Assembly (NCBI RefSeq): GCF_963675165.1
Contig: NC_087384.1
Location: 6,007,182-6,071,181 of the forward strand
Direction: 5' to 3'
DNA length: 64,000 nucleotides
Source of the DNA: Halichondria panicea
Lineage: Eukaryota; Porifera; Demospongiae; Suberitida; Halichondriidae
Shown: positions 10,101 to 36,300 of the stretch, in pieces
Layout of the letters: each line of letters opens with the position of its first letter
How positions within the stretch are numbered: the first letter of the stretch is position 1
Notes under the pieces: generated by a model
What the model was told of the DNA's origin: nothing
The model's database searches: none
The model's input: only the letters and a program-made list of their open reading frames with translations
Made by a program: the position numbers and the translations under genes

Positions 10101-12116
10101 GGTGAGTGTTTGTGTGTGCCTAAATTTGTGCTTCGAGCTATTTTTACATCAATTGTGTGAGTGCACTGTATGTATGTCTAGCCCCTAGACTGCTTCGTGT
10201 TCGACATAGCTAGACTCGTAATTAGGCCTTACAACTGTAAAAATGTAGTTAACTAGTATGAAATTTAAAAATCAATGATACTCCTCGACGAACAAGCTGT
10301 AGGTGAGGGTATGAAAAATGTTGTGATCTTTGACCTTTTGGACTAAGTTAACGCTTTCGAAACGCATTACTTACAAGCATTTAATAACTTTAGTGCTGAT
10401 CACATGATCTCCAGCCAATCAGCTTATCTGAAAGTAGTCAGGTGACCATGGATTAAATAACTTAATCCACACTTAAGTGTGCTTTAAGTTGGTTTGTTAA
10501 TGCACACTTTTATCAAACAATCATAATACAAGCAGATTGAATCTGAATGTCATCATAATTATAATAATAATACAAGCAGATTGAATACGTACACAAGCAA
10601 AGCTGAAAAGTATTAGAAAGTTGAATGTTATTGTTTTGACTTGTTTCATGTGTACCGAATTGCTGACTTGACCATAGCATCACTTTTTCGTCTGGAGAAA
10701 TAGGCTCAGCTTGCTTCGAAGATGTACGTACCTGTACCTAAGCCAGATCCATATAATCGGTTCATCAAAGGTGCTTCGAATATCATAGCGTTCCAAAAGA
10801 GCAAACCAGATACTCATTGCCATATAGTTTGCGCACAAAGTTTCCCATCCAGTAAGCCAGATCAACTGGAGGCCTATCCAGTATATAGTGGGATCGGGAC
10901 TGTTGGTCAGCAGGAGAAATAAGTCGAGAACATGCCCAGTCAGTCCAGATAGCTTTAGATCGTATCTCCTTCTCCTTTGCATCAGTTACTGGATCTACAA
11001 ACCTACTAAAACTTGCTATTACGTCTAGCTAGCTAGCTAGCCACCAGCAACTGATTTAAAATGTAGCTAGATCTAGCTGCCACGAGGCTAGAGCTCACGT
11101 GACAGCACTAAATCCTTTAGAACATACCTAGCCAAGTCACGTGTTTTAATCTGATGCACTCGGATGGCCTCTCGGTTACGTAATGCACTCGGCTGCACCT
11201 CGAGCACCACGTTAACCTCGAGGCCATCCTCAGCACGCAGATTAATCTTGGCTAGGTGTGTTCTAAATAATACTTAAACTATTGATGTATTTTCAGGAAA
11301 TTCTTAGAGTTAGCATTGTGTGTGTTACGCATTTGAGTCGCAGAACCTCTGCTACTACACACACTACAAGAATCTTTGCAAAATCAAAGTTGAGGGTAGT
11401 CGGTAATATGGGCATAGTTAAGCATTCCGATTGATCACAGATAACACTAAGTAATGTTGCGATTCTATGCAAAGCGTATACACACTATAATGTATAATTT
11501 AGGGAACACTCATGCAACACCTCTGTTCTTTGTTCATTAGTGCTCAGCGAGATTGTGTATTTTGACTGATTCAATACAGGAAATTTCCACCACATCTGTT
11601 GGAGAGGGATCACTTCGAGAGATGTCTGTGGCACGAGGACATCATCACACTACTGAACAAGCAGTTCTGTCACCTACCACCGGCACCGAAGTAGTACGCC
11701 TCTCGAGAAAGCGATTAGTAAGAAGCGGAAGTGGGCGTGGGGACGAGGCTACAGAAATAGATGCCCTACTATCAAGCAATGGATTGACTTGCACAGACGG
11801 GAATAAGGAGTGCAAAGATGACCATATATTAAATGTTTCACTGAAGCTGGAACAATGGGAGCTAGTAGCAACGCGGCTGGGATTAACGTCAGCTGAGATT
11901 GAAGCCATCAAGGGTAACAATCAGACTGTAGAAATGATGAGATATAAAGCTCTGAAGAAATGGAAATCTAAGGCTCTATTCAGTGGAACAGCTACGTATC
12001 AAGTTCTACTGCAAGCTTTGTTGGCTCTTAGCTGCAATGACCAAGCCAAGCAAGTATGCTTACTACTCAAGAAATCACTAGAATGTCAACATAAAGTTCT
12101 TAAAATAGATAATTAG
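4176..12116 (+). CDS. Multi-Death-domain Roc/COR-like GTPase, copy A (intact)
   Basis: Eight exons keep one open frame of 1488 residues: 4176-4503, 4559-4621, 4915-5252, 6162-8715, 8809-8955, 9193-9336, 9746-10101 and 11580-12116. Order of parts: Death domain 1 (about 8-108), Ser/Pro linker, Death domain 2 (about 150-240), Death domain 3 (about 279-385), P-loop GTPase with GEAGVGKT at 420-427, DSGGQPH near 583 and VGTFLDE near 665, then a helical COR-like region (about 745-1010), two short linker exons, Death domain 4 (exon 7) and Death domain 5 (exon 8, C-terminal). Death domains act as homotypic adaptors in apoptosis and innate immunity; Roc-COR units are GTP-dependent dimerising switches. 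A cytosolic signalling scaffold is inferred. The ATG follows the shared promoter region. The call is from motifs; a STAND-type NTPase is the main alternative. Confidence 0.8.
5725..5815 (-). other. Possible minus-strand first exon inside the Death/GTPase gene (intron 3)
   Basis: An ATG at 5815 (minus) opens a helical, charged stretch starting MEETVIGELQKILKEE and running to a good GTAAGA donor at about 5724. The reading frame and donor are kept in copy B (ATG at 32074). No downstream exon was identified and no family was recognised, so this could be chance. Copy C lacks the region. Confidence 0.25.
8809..9745 (+). repeat. Duplicated exon-plus-intron modules in Death/GTPase A
   Basis: Exons 5 and 6 are chimeras: they start like a Death-domain exon (ATGHTVGSS...LMDKYQL) and jump into the exon 2 linker (QASEPKKEDP). 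Each is followed by an intron that resembles intron 2 (4622-4914), including shared blocks around GCTTTATTGGAGCTTATA and TGCCAGTTGCAACAATGT before the acceptor. The module has thus been copied within the gene, with the Death-domain core deleted. The arrangement is shared by copies B and C. Confidence 0.7.
9522..9696. mobile_element. Short inverted-repeat element (MITE) in intron 6, copy A
   Basis: The ends are inverted: ATATCGTATAGCGTGAAATT at the left and AATTTCGCGCTATACGGTAT at the right, with inner pieces resembling CGTTTTCGTGGGTTAAC. No coding capacity. The same insertion is at about 35794-35975 (B) and 45830-46012 (C), so it predates the duplications. It belongs to the same family as 27192-27400 and 22350-22555. 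Confidence 0.65.
10385..11275. mobile_element. Insertion unique to copy A, intron 7, with terminal hairpin
   Basis: About 890 bp present here has no counterpart in intron 7 of copies B and C, where the flanks join directly. Its right end holds a long hairpin: about 11118-11180 (AGAACATACCTAGCCAAG, GATGGCCTCTCGGTTAC) pairs with about 11210-11272 (GTTAACCTCGAGGCCATCC, CTTGGCTAGGTGTGTTCT). No transposase is visible. A short frame at 10722-10922 has no recognisable domain. Confidence 0.6.
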
Positions 12117-12296
12117 ACCCCAAAAAGTTATATTGTGTGTAATGTGTGTTTGTTTGTTTTGCTTAAATGTATTTTTATCATAAGCCAATATTCAATAAGG
12201 AAACGGTCAGCTATTGTAAAAGTCAAAAACTGTAAAACAAAAAGCATTGCAAATAGTGGGAGGGGCTACCTTGCACATCCATTCCCAGATCAGAGA

Positions 12297-19620
<7,324 letters not shown>

Positions 19621-20423
19621 TGAGGACAGACTCAATCTACCTAGATTTCAACAAAACTAGTTGTTTGCCTATCTGATAAAAGCGGAGCAATTTTCTTTTC
19701 TTTTAACATCAATCTACGATCAAATTTTTTGTACATTAATGTTTGTAGATCAGTACAATATGGTAACGATGGCATATTGAATTCTTATAAATAATAGTTC
19801 CTGCTTCCTCCGAATTTTCCCCAGTCTCTGTATATGTACGTGTTTTAGCCATAATTATATGCATGCAATCTATACCCGATGCAATTCTATAGCATTTATG
19901 ACAGTCTAAATTCCTATCGAGCCAACATGACTGCATGCCGGTATTTCCTACCTACTATATATAGCTAACCATGCATAGATGGTTACTCTTTACCGGTATA
20001 CCTATATATAGCTTTAGAAGATGTCCCTTATCAGCTCATACCTCATCAGCTGAGTGGGTGATAAAACTCCCCAGGTATATTTTACCAATAAATCACTAAC
20101 TTTCAGGGAAATTCCCTGGGTATTTTTAACAACAAGCTGTGTTATAAATAATATTAACCACCCTAATACATGAACAAAGATTAATAGTGATGCTGTATAA
20201 TGTACAGCATATACAATATTATGCACAGAAATTAACGACTTATACTTTTTTGTGGGGGTCTTGGTATACTTTGCATGCATATGCGGTATTATCACACACT
20301 CTTCTTGAACGGCTAAAACGTTGACAGACAGAAAACTTTAAATAGTACAATAAAAAGTTTATGTTGATAGACACACACAAATTATTCAATCCGTATCGGT
20401 CCAACACTGATAGCTAGTGAAGT
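19621..20423. other. Intergenic, no gene seen
   Basis: AT-rich spacer between the SANBR-A stop and the convergent minus-strand zinc-finger exon. Around 20030-20130 there is a block (AAACTCCCCAGGTATATTTT, CCCTGGGTATTTTTAACA) resembling pieces at 52130-52290 and 54465-54540, probably a dispersed repeat. Nothing else was supported. Confidence 0.4.
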
Positions 20424-20676
20424 CTATTCATCTCCACAAGTGCTGGCATGCACCTCAATGGCATACTGCGGCAGCTTCACACCACACACAGGGCACTCCA
20501 CATCCCTCACATTCATCACATCCCTCACACTCGTCACATCCCTCACTTGTCACAGCTTCTACACATTCCTCAACATCGCTGCCGTGGTAGCTTTCAGTTG
20601 CATCTAAGTCCAACTCTTCTGTGCCGGCTAACTTTTTCTCGATATTCGATTGGACGTTTTCACCAGCCAGGTCCAT
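20424..20676 (-). CDS. C-terminal exon with UBZ4-type zinc finger (partial gene)
   Basis: Read on the minus strand, a frame ending at the TAG at 20424 encodes ECPVCGVKLPQYAIEVHAS followed by TCGDE. The spacing C-x2-C-x11-H-x3-C is that of the Rad18-type UBZ4 ubiquitin-binding finger. Upstream, after a plausible CAG acceptor at about 20677, another frame opens with MDLAGENVQ and is acidic (TEELDLDATESYHGSDVEE). It enters three short repeats of TGTGAGGGATG, where the two frames part. Joining the acidic part to the finger therefore needs a frame change in these repeats, by an indel or by use of the repeated GTGAGG motifs. Known BCAS3 proteins have no UBZ finger, so this may belong to another gene or be a fusion. 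The finger is clear; the gene is not. Confidence 0.45.
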
Positions 20677-20881
20677 CTGCGATTGTGATGTATAAATCAT
20701 AAGACAGGTGACATCATTGTAAGAATAACACATTACATGCCTATTGGCATTTTAAACAATAATGAGCTCCAGAAAACGTAGAAAACATTGCACTTGGGAG
20801 GTCATAAAATGTAGCCATGACAATGTCATGAAGGTACTAGACGTACAATACAACAATATTGTTATACATGTACGGGTGTAC

Positions 20882-21829
20882 CTCGGTTTCCGAGAAGGCC
20901 AACCATCTAGTTCCCAAGGCAACGGGGTTACACGGGATACCCGACGGAAGAGTAGCTGTCTACAATGCATAGAGAGAGTGTGATCGTATGCGATAGCTGT
21001 ACAGTTAGTCTCAATAGAGAGGTGGTCTCTTTAGGGAGGTCAATAGTGTGAGCATTGTAGGGACAGTACTAAGTGGTCTCAATAGAGAGGTGGTCTCAAT
21101 GGTGTGAGCATTGTAGTCATGTGCTGATTCTATGGTACCTCACCTTCTGTTGCAGTGCACGTCGACAATGGGTCTAGTCTTGAAGACAAACTTCTTGACA
21201 GTGTTGTCCCCTCCATTGGTCCTCAGAGAGAGCAGCTGCAGTGTGAAGTAGGCCACCGTACTACCACTGTTGTGTCTGCATGGAGGGTATGTGTGTGTGA
21301 ATAACATTAGTTCTATTTTCAAGAATTCAATCCTCACCTCCCCTTCTTGACAACGGCCATGATGGGTCTTGCCTCGGGGAACTTGTCCGGTGTGACGCCC
21401 TTGTAGCTCTGGGGGGTTGGCAGTAGCTTGGCAACTCTCGTAGTCTCCCCCTCACCACACAAACAGTACACTTCACGAGCATCGCCACCGGGCTGTGAGA
21501 AAGGTAACATAAATTATTATTCTAAGAATTCACACGATTTTAGTGGCAAGCAATGATTTTTGCAGATGACTTAGTCTTGTGGTCCCATAATCTTCAAGGA
21601 AGTATCTAATTTAGAGGGACAAAACTGTATACCAATAATCACAATTTGATGTGTCTAATACTTCACCCACCATGGCTGTCCATACTGCAAACCCATTGGC
21701 CAAGCCCAGTATCAGCAGTAGGGGATTTCCCCTCACACCGTCACCTAGCGACGCATCATTAATGTCACATGACTCAAACTGCACCCACAACACACGCTCC
21801 CTCTTATCGCCTTTAGGTCCAGATACTGT
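20882..21829 (-). pseudogene. BCAS3: Partial BCAS3 pseudogene (exons 3, 4, 5, 7)
   Basis: Exon-like blocks on the minus strand correspond to BCAS3 exon 3 (21829-21662), exon 4 (21492-21338), exon 5 (21275-21144) and exon 7 (20959-20882). Exons 1 and 2 are absent, exon 6 is deleted with its flanks, and exon 7 is 78 instead of 77 bases because of one extra C, which shifts the frame and leads to a stop. Introns align with those of the two full copies, including the two-unit minisatellite. It lies just 3' of the last recognisable BCAS3-B exon in the same orientation, so it is probably debris of another tandem copy and not part of the BCAS3-B message. Confidence 0.75.
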
Positions 21830-21869
21830 CTGTGAGGGTACAGAAAGCTAGGTGTAATACACCAAAAAT

Positions 21870-22152
21870 GTTATGGGAGGTGATTACCGCCAAAATTAGC
21901 AGTTAAAAAAATGATGCTGTTTTTTAAAATGGTGCTGTTTTTTTTACAGAGGGTTTTAAAAAAATAGTGCTGTTTTTTTAACAGAGGTGTGTTTTAAAAA
22001 ATGTTTTTTTAGAGGGTTTTAAAAAAATGGTGCTGTTTTTTTTTACAGAGGTGTGTTTTATAAAATGATGCTGTTTTTTTTACAGAGGGTTTTTTAAAAA
22101 AATGGTGCTGTTTCTTTACAGAGGTGTGTTTTAAAAAATGATGCTGTTTTTT
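21870..22152. repeat. T-rich tandem repeat (units about 40-45 bp)
   Basis: Five to six degenerate units of the form ATGATGCTGTTTTTTT-ACAGAGGTGTGTTTTAAAAA follow one another. On the minus strand the repeat comes directly after a possible BCAS3 exon (about 22192-22155; DNPLSDLLSEP), and reading on into the repeat meets stops. Confidence 0.75.
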
Positions 22153-22245
22153 TGGCTCAGACAGCAAGTCAGAGAGAGGATTGTCTGAAACAGATTTGTC
22201 AAAATCAACATTACATTATTATTAAGACGCTGTGTGCTCGCTCAC

Positions 22246-30217
<7,972 letters not shown>

Positions 30218-30378
30218 GGTGGCTTTTCTATTCTCTCTCTTGATAAAGCTCCCAAGGGGTTTCACCTTCTTCATACATGTATGCTGAGTCAGCGATTTCT
30301 TCATAATTATGGGCCACGCCCAACTAGACATAATTTAACCAGTAATTTTTTATTTATAAACAAACGTCAAGGTACAAG
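30218..30378. promoter_or_regulatory. Shared divergent promoter region, copy B
   Basis: 161 bp between the two divergent start codons, nearly identical to 4015-4175, with the same GGGCCACGCCCAAC box and TTATTTATAAA motif. Function is inferred from position and from conservation between the copies. Confidence 0.5.
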
Positions 30379-33300
30379 ATGGCTACAACGAATTTTGATA
30401 CTCTGAAACAGAAGACTGGGGTAACAGACACCCAGCTAGACCAAAGAATTGAAGAAGATAAATTGTGGAGCCTGGCTGGTCTACTTGGCAGCTATAAAAA
30501 GTTTGTTAGAAGCTCAGGGTTTGATCTCAATAATGCAGATGTAGAGGATCTGAAGGATTGTGCCTCCAAGCATGGCAATCAACAAGCCATGTATGAAGCT
30601 TTAAGGAAATGGGAAAACGTCATCCGTGACTTCACTTATCGGTCATTGTTGGAGATTTTGATTAGTCTTCGTGAAGGAGCTTTGGCTGACCAAGTTTGTA
30701 GAATTTGTGAGTTTAATATTTAATATCTATTTTCTGTGTTTCATCATTTCTTGTACTCCAGTCATCCAGACACAAGCCAGTGAGCCGAATAAAGAAGACG
30801 CTGTGTCCTTGTCACCTGCACCAGGTTAGTATAGCTCAGTATGAAGTTAAAGTTCTCATGCATATAAAAGGCGAAACGGTTTCTGTTCACCATTTTAAGA
30901 TTCTAGCCATACTTTTAGGCTTTGCTAAGCTTTATTGGAGCTTATAAACCCAGCTCAGGAGCAGCAACCTTAGAATCTGGGATATAGCAGCTTCAGTGCC
31001 AGATAGGGGTGCTAAATCTGGGACAGTCCCGGCCATTCCGGGACAGTTGCCTTGGCACCTATGTATTAATCAGTTATAATTATATGCCAGTTGCAACAAT
31101 GTTATGTTCTTATACACAGCATTGGCTACTGGGCACACTGTAGGATTATCTTCTAAACCAGTGAGGGCAGTTCTTCAACAGCTGATGGACAAATATCAGC
31201 TCACTACAGCCCAAGTCGACCATGAAATCCAGCGAACGGACTTACCAATTTTGGCTGCGTGCTTTGATGATGTGGAGCTCTATGTCGATGCTATGGAATT
31301 AACACCTGGCGAGCAAAGTGATGTTTTGTTAAAAAGATTGGAAAGTAACCACCTAGCCACGATCATGTGCTTGAAGATCTGGAAAATAAATAAGCGCTTA
31401 CAAGCAACATTCAGGGCCCTTCTGGAGATGCTAATAAAGCTGAAGAAATGGGCGATTGCTGAAAAAGTCTGCATAGTGAGTGTTTGTGTGTACGTCAAGC
31501 TATTTTGAATGGCACCAAACCTTATCAATTGTATGGATGCATTGTACGTATGGATGCATTGTATGTATGTCTGTCTAGCCCGTACTACACCAGAGGATCT
31601 GCCAGGGTCAAAAGACTGTTTCGCATTTGACATTAAAGTAAACAAAATATAGCTAGTATGAAATTTTAAAAATCAATGATTACCCTCGACAAACAAGCTG
31701 TAAGCGCGGGTATGAAAAAATGTTATGATCTTTGACACGCTTTTGTAACGCATTACTTACAAGCATTAATAATTATTGATGTGTTTTCAGGCAATTCTTA
31801 GAGTTAGCATTATGTGTGCTAATTAACTAACGCATTTGAGTCGAAGAACCTCTGCTACTACACACTGCAATCAACATTGAGGGTAGTCGGCATAAAGTAT
31901 GGGCGTGGTTGAGCATTCCTTATAATTGGTTGACAATAGATATATGCAAAGCAGGAGCACATTACAGAAGGAGCGTCTTACCTCGGGAATCGCATCTCGT
32001 GCAAGTTTGCAAAGTAATTGGATATGCTCCTCTTTTAGAATTTTCTGTAACTCACCAATGACTGTCTCTTCCATGATGTACCAACATTCATCAAAGATCT
32101 AGCTATTCATTTTAACTCTTTCTGGCTCACCCTAGCTCTCCTGCTGCTGCAGTACATATAAAATCCATTCATAATGATATTCACAGGCTGACCGCGGTCT
32201 GTAATATGTACACAGTACTTACACACTTTTCTTATAAGGCAATGCGGCGTTTAGGAAAACACACGAGATGCAATTTCCGAACCCATGCGGAGTTAGATGC
32301 TCCTTCTGTAATGTGCTCCTGGAAAAGCATGCATATACCATAATGTAGGAAACACTCATGCAACCCCTCAACGTTCTTTGTTGATTAGTTTAATTGTGAC
32401 TGAAGTTTCATTCAATACAGGAAATTCCCACCACATTTGTTGGAGAGGGATCACTTCGAGAGATGTCCGTGGCACGAGGGCAGGAACACATTACTGAACA
32501 AGCAGTTCTGTCACCTACCACAGAAGTAGATGCCCTACTATCAAGCAATGGATTGATGTACAAAGACGTGAATAGGGAGTGCAGGGATGACCATATATTA
32601 GAGATTTCACAGCAGCTGGAACAATGGGAGCTAGTAGCAACACGGCTGGGATTAACCCTAGCTGAGATTGAAGCCATCAAATATAACAATCGGAGTATAG
32701 ACATGAGGAGATATAACACTCTTAAGAAATGGAAATCTAAGGCTCTACTCGGAACAGCTACGTATCGAGTTCTACTACAAGCTTTGTTGGCTCTTAGCTG
32801 CAATGACTTAGCAAACCAAGTGTGCTCACTACTCAAGGAATCACTACGGGAATCACTACTCAAACAATGGCAACAGAGGAAGATATTCGACGATGCTCTA
32901 AGAGATGGCGCAGTCACTGTGAAAATAACTAATGCTCTAATTCAAGGAGAAGCGGGTGTTGGAAAAACATGCACCAAGCGCATTCTTTGTGATCAGGACC
33001 GTCTGAGCTCTAGAGATAGCACTCCTCTCGCCGATATTTCTGTTCATGTTAGAGATGTAACTGATGTCAAAATCCATTCTCAAAACAACAAATGGACAGA
33101 GGTGAATGAGGAAAAACTGCAAGACATTGTTGGAACTATGATTTCGATAGTTTGTAAAAATCGTTCGTTAAAGACATCAATCGATCAACAGTGGCAACAC
33201 CAGAAAAAAGTACATTTCATTCCAGCTGATGATCTAGCTGGCAAACAACTACCACAGCCACTACCGGAACGAACAGTACCGAACCTATCTCTGAATGATG

Positions 33301-36300
33301 ATGAACCAGAAACATTGCCACGGGCTGAACTTGAGTCACTGATTGATAATCTTCGGGATAAAGTAGCTGATTCACACCATCCAGGATCACAAGATGCACG
33401 AGAAATTCTAGGCTCCAACTGGATCTATTTAATCGACAGTGGAGGCCAGCCTCACTTCCACAATCTTCTACCTCATTTTGTGCATGGCATTAGCATTGCT
33501 TTGTTTACTCTGAAGCTTTCAGAACGATTGGACTCTCATTCTATAGTTGAGTATTACGAACATGGCAAACTGATTTCGACTCCATACCGATCACCTCTTA
33601 CAACTATTGATACCCTCAAGTGTCTCGTCCGCTCAATGCAGTCTCATACTATCGATGGCGAAAAACCTACTGTTGTCATTGTAGGTACCTTTCTGGACGA
33701 GATCGAGAAATGTTCTGAAACTGTACAGGAAAAGAATGAGCGACTACTTAAAATTCTTTCACTAGAATTTACAGACCAGCTTTTCTTTTATAATGAAGCA
33801 GAAAACAATTTAATATTTGCTCTAAATGGAAAGGATCCAGGTCCTCATGAAGAAACAATCGCTAAATTGATAAGATCTGTCATCGAAACTTCTCCTTCTA
33901 AAGTTATCAAAATGCCTATTTGGTGGTACGTGCTGGAGATATCGTTAAAAGAAATGTCAAGTCGTCTGAACATAAAAGTGTTGAGCAAGCAAGAGTGTCT
34001 GGAAGTCGCAAAGCAAATACATATCGAAGAAGATGCACTTGTGGAGGCTTTGAAATTCTTTCACGAACAACATATTTTTCACTACTATGTAGACATCTTG
34101 CCTAACGTTGTCTTCACTAGCCCTCAAGTTCTCCTGGACAAGCTGACAGAATTGGTCAAAGAAGCGTATGATAAAAGGATTAAATCTACCACTACTGGAC
34201 AGGCTCAAGTTGCGAAAGGAAAATTGCAGAAATTTCAAAATAAGGGGATTATAATGCTAGAGTTTGTTGAACATTTTACTAAGCACTACGTGAAAGAATT
34301 GTTTTCTCCACCCGACCTCCTCAAATTATTTATGAGTCATCTCATTCTAACACCATTTTCGCCTACAGATTCTGAAATAGATTTCACATCACGTACGGCT
34401 CAATACTTCATGCCCTCACTTTTGGATATGCTTCCACAAGACAAATTAATGGAATATCGTGTTGTGTCTGTTTTAGCGAGTCCGTTGTTAATTAGATTCC
34501 CTAATGGTTGGCCACGTGCAGGAGTGTTTTGTTGCCTTCAAGTTTATCCTGATTCATCAGTTGGGTTGGAAGCTTCTGCTTTTTAGGGGAAATCCGAAAC
34601 TAATTGCTCAGAATTGTGTACTGTTGTCTCCTCCAGGCAGTAGTTGCCGGGTTACTCTGATCGACTCTTTTTCGATTGTTGAAATACACGTGAATGGAGG
34701 CAAAGATGTTTGTTCTGCAATGTGTCCAATAATTCGCAATCAAATTGATATCGGAATACGTGCTTCTTGTCAATTACTTCGATACAGTGAGGAGCAACTG
34801 CAGTTAGCTTTCTTTTGTCCTTGTACACTTTCTTCTTTATCACATTCTGAGGAGGTTCCTCATTTCCATGCTGCAATACTCTTGGAGGACGGCAATCAAA
34901 GATGCACTTTTGATGAGAGTATCATATCGGAGGTCCAGTCTGAAGAAATGATCTGGCTCCAAAATACAGGTGTGTAAGCATTATAATTGCACCTGCATAT
35001 AACACATCGTCTATGCTAATTATACAACAATGTGTATTTATTTCATGTTCTCATACGTGCAGCACCGGCTACTGGGCACACTGTAGGATCATCTTCTCAA
35101 CCAGTGGGGACAGTTTTTCAACAGCTGATGGGCAAATATCAGCTCAGTACTACTGCCCAAGCCAGTGAGCCGAAAAAAGAAGATCCTTCGTCTTCGTCAC
35201 CTCTACCAGGTGTAGTAAATCAGTATAGATGCGTTTCTGTTCAGTATTCTAGCCGTAGTTCCAGGCTTGCTAAGCTTTATTTGGAGCTTATAGTAACCAG
35301 CTCAACCTTAGAATTCGGGATATAGAAAGCAGCTTCAGTGCTGGACGGGGATGCTAAATTGGGACATACGTCCCAGCTACATGTACAGTATAATTATAGC
35401 CTATTATATACATGTATATGCCAGTTGCAACAATGTCATGTTCTTATACAGCACCGGCTACTGGGCACACGTAGGATCATCTGCCCAACCAGTGGGCACA
35501 CGGCTGATGGACACATGTCAGCTCAGTACTACTGCCCAAGCCAGTGAGCCGAAAAAAGAAGATCCTTTGTCTTCCTTGCCTCCACCAGTACCAGGTGTAG
35601 TAAATCAGCATTGATGCATAAAGCTTTTCTGTTTAACGTTTTAATATTCTAGCCATAGTTCCAATTTAAAGCTTCCTAACTTTATTGGAGCTTATAGTAA
35701 CCCAGCTACATATATGGAAGGTGAATAGCAGTTTCAGTGTCAGACGGGGGTGCTAAATTGGGACAGTCCCGGCTACATGTATGTATTAAATATCGTATAG
35801 CGTGAAATTTTCAAGGGGCTTAATTTTCGCTGTTTTTGTGGGTTAACAATCCTACATGAAAATGAATTCCACAAAAATTCGCTATAATGTGAAAAGATTA
35901 AAGGCGTGGCTTTCGGTAAGCTGTCCAACCCACAAGAGTGCCTCGAAAATTTCGCGCTATATATACGGTATAGGGCCTATTGTATATATGCCAGTTGTAA
36001 CAATGTCATGTTCTCATACAGCATTGGCTACTGGGCACACTTCTGCTCAACCAGCGAATGCAGTTCTTCAACAGTTGATGGACAAATATCAGCTCACTAC
36101 TTTCCAAATCGACCGTGAAATCCAGCAAAAAGACATATCATATTTGGCTGCCTGGTTTGACAATGTGGAGTACTATGTCGATGCGATGGAATTATCACCT
36201 GGTGAACAAAGCAATGCCCGGAAAACAGAAAGTAACCACCTAGCCATGATCATGTGTTTGAAAATCTGGAAAAGAAAGAAGCTCTCACAAGCGACATTCA

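Noticed and set aside
20448-20702. Plus-strand His-rich frame
   Set aside because: The His codons are the antisense of the TGTGAGGGATG repeats next to the UBZ finger on the minus strand.
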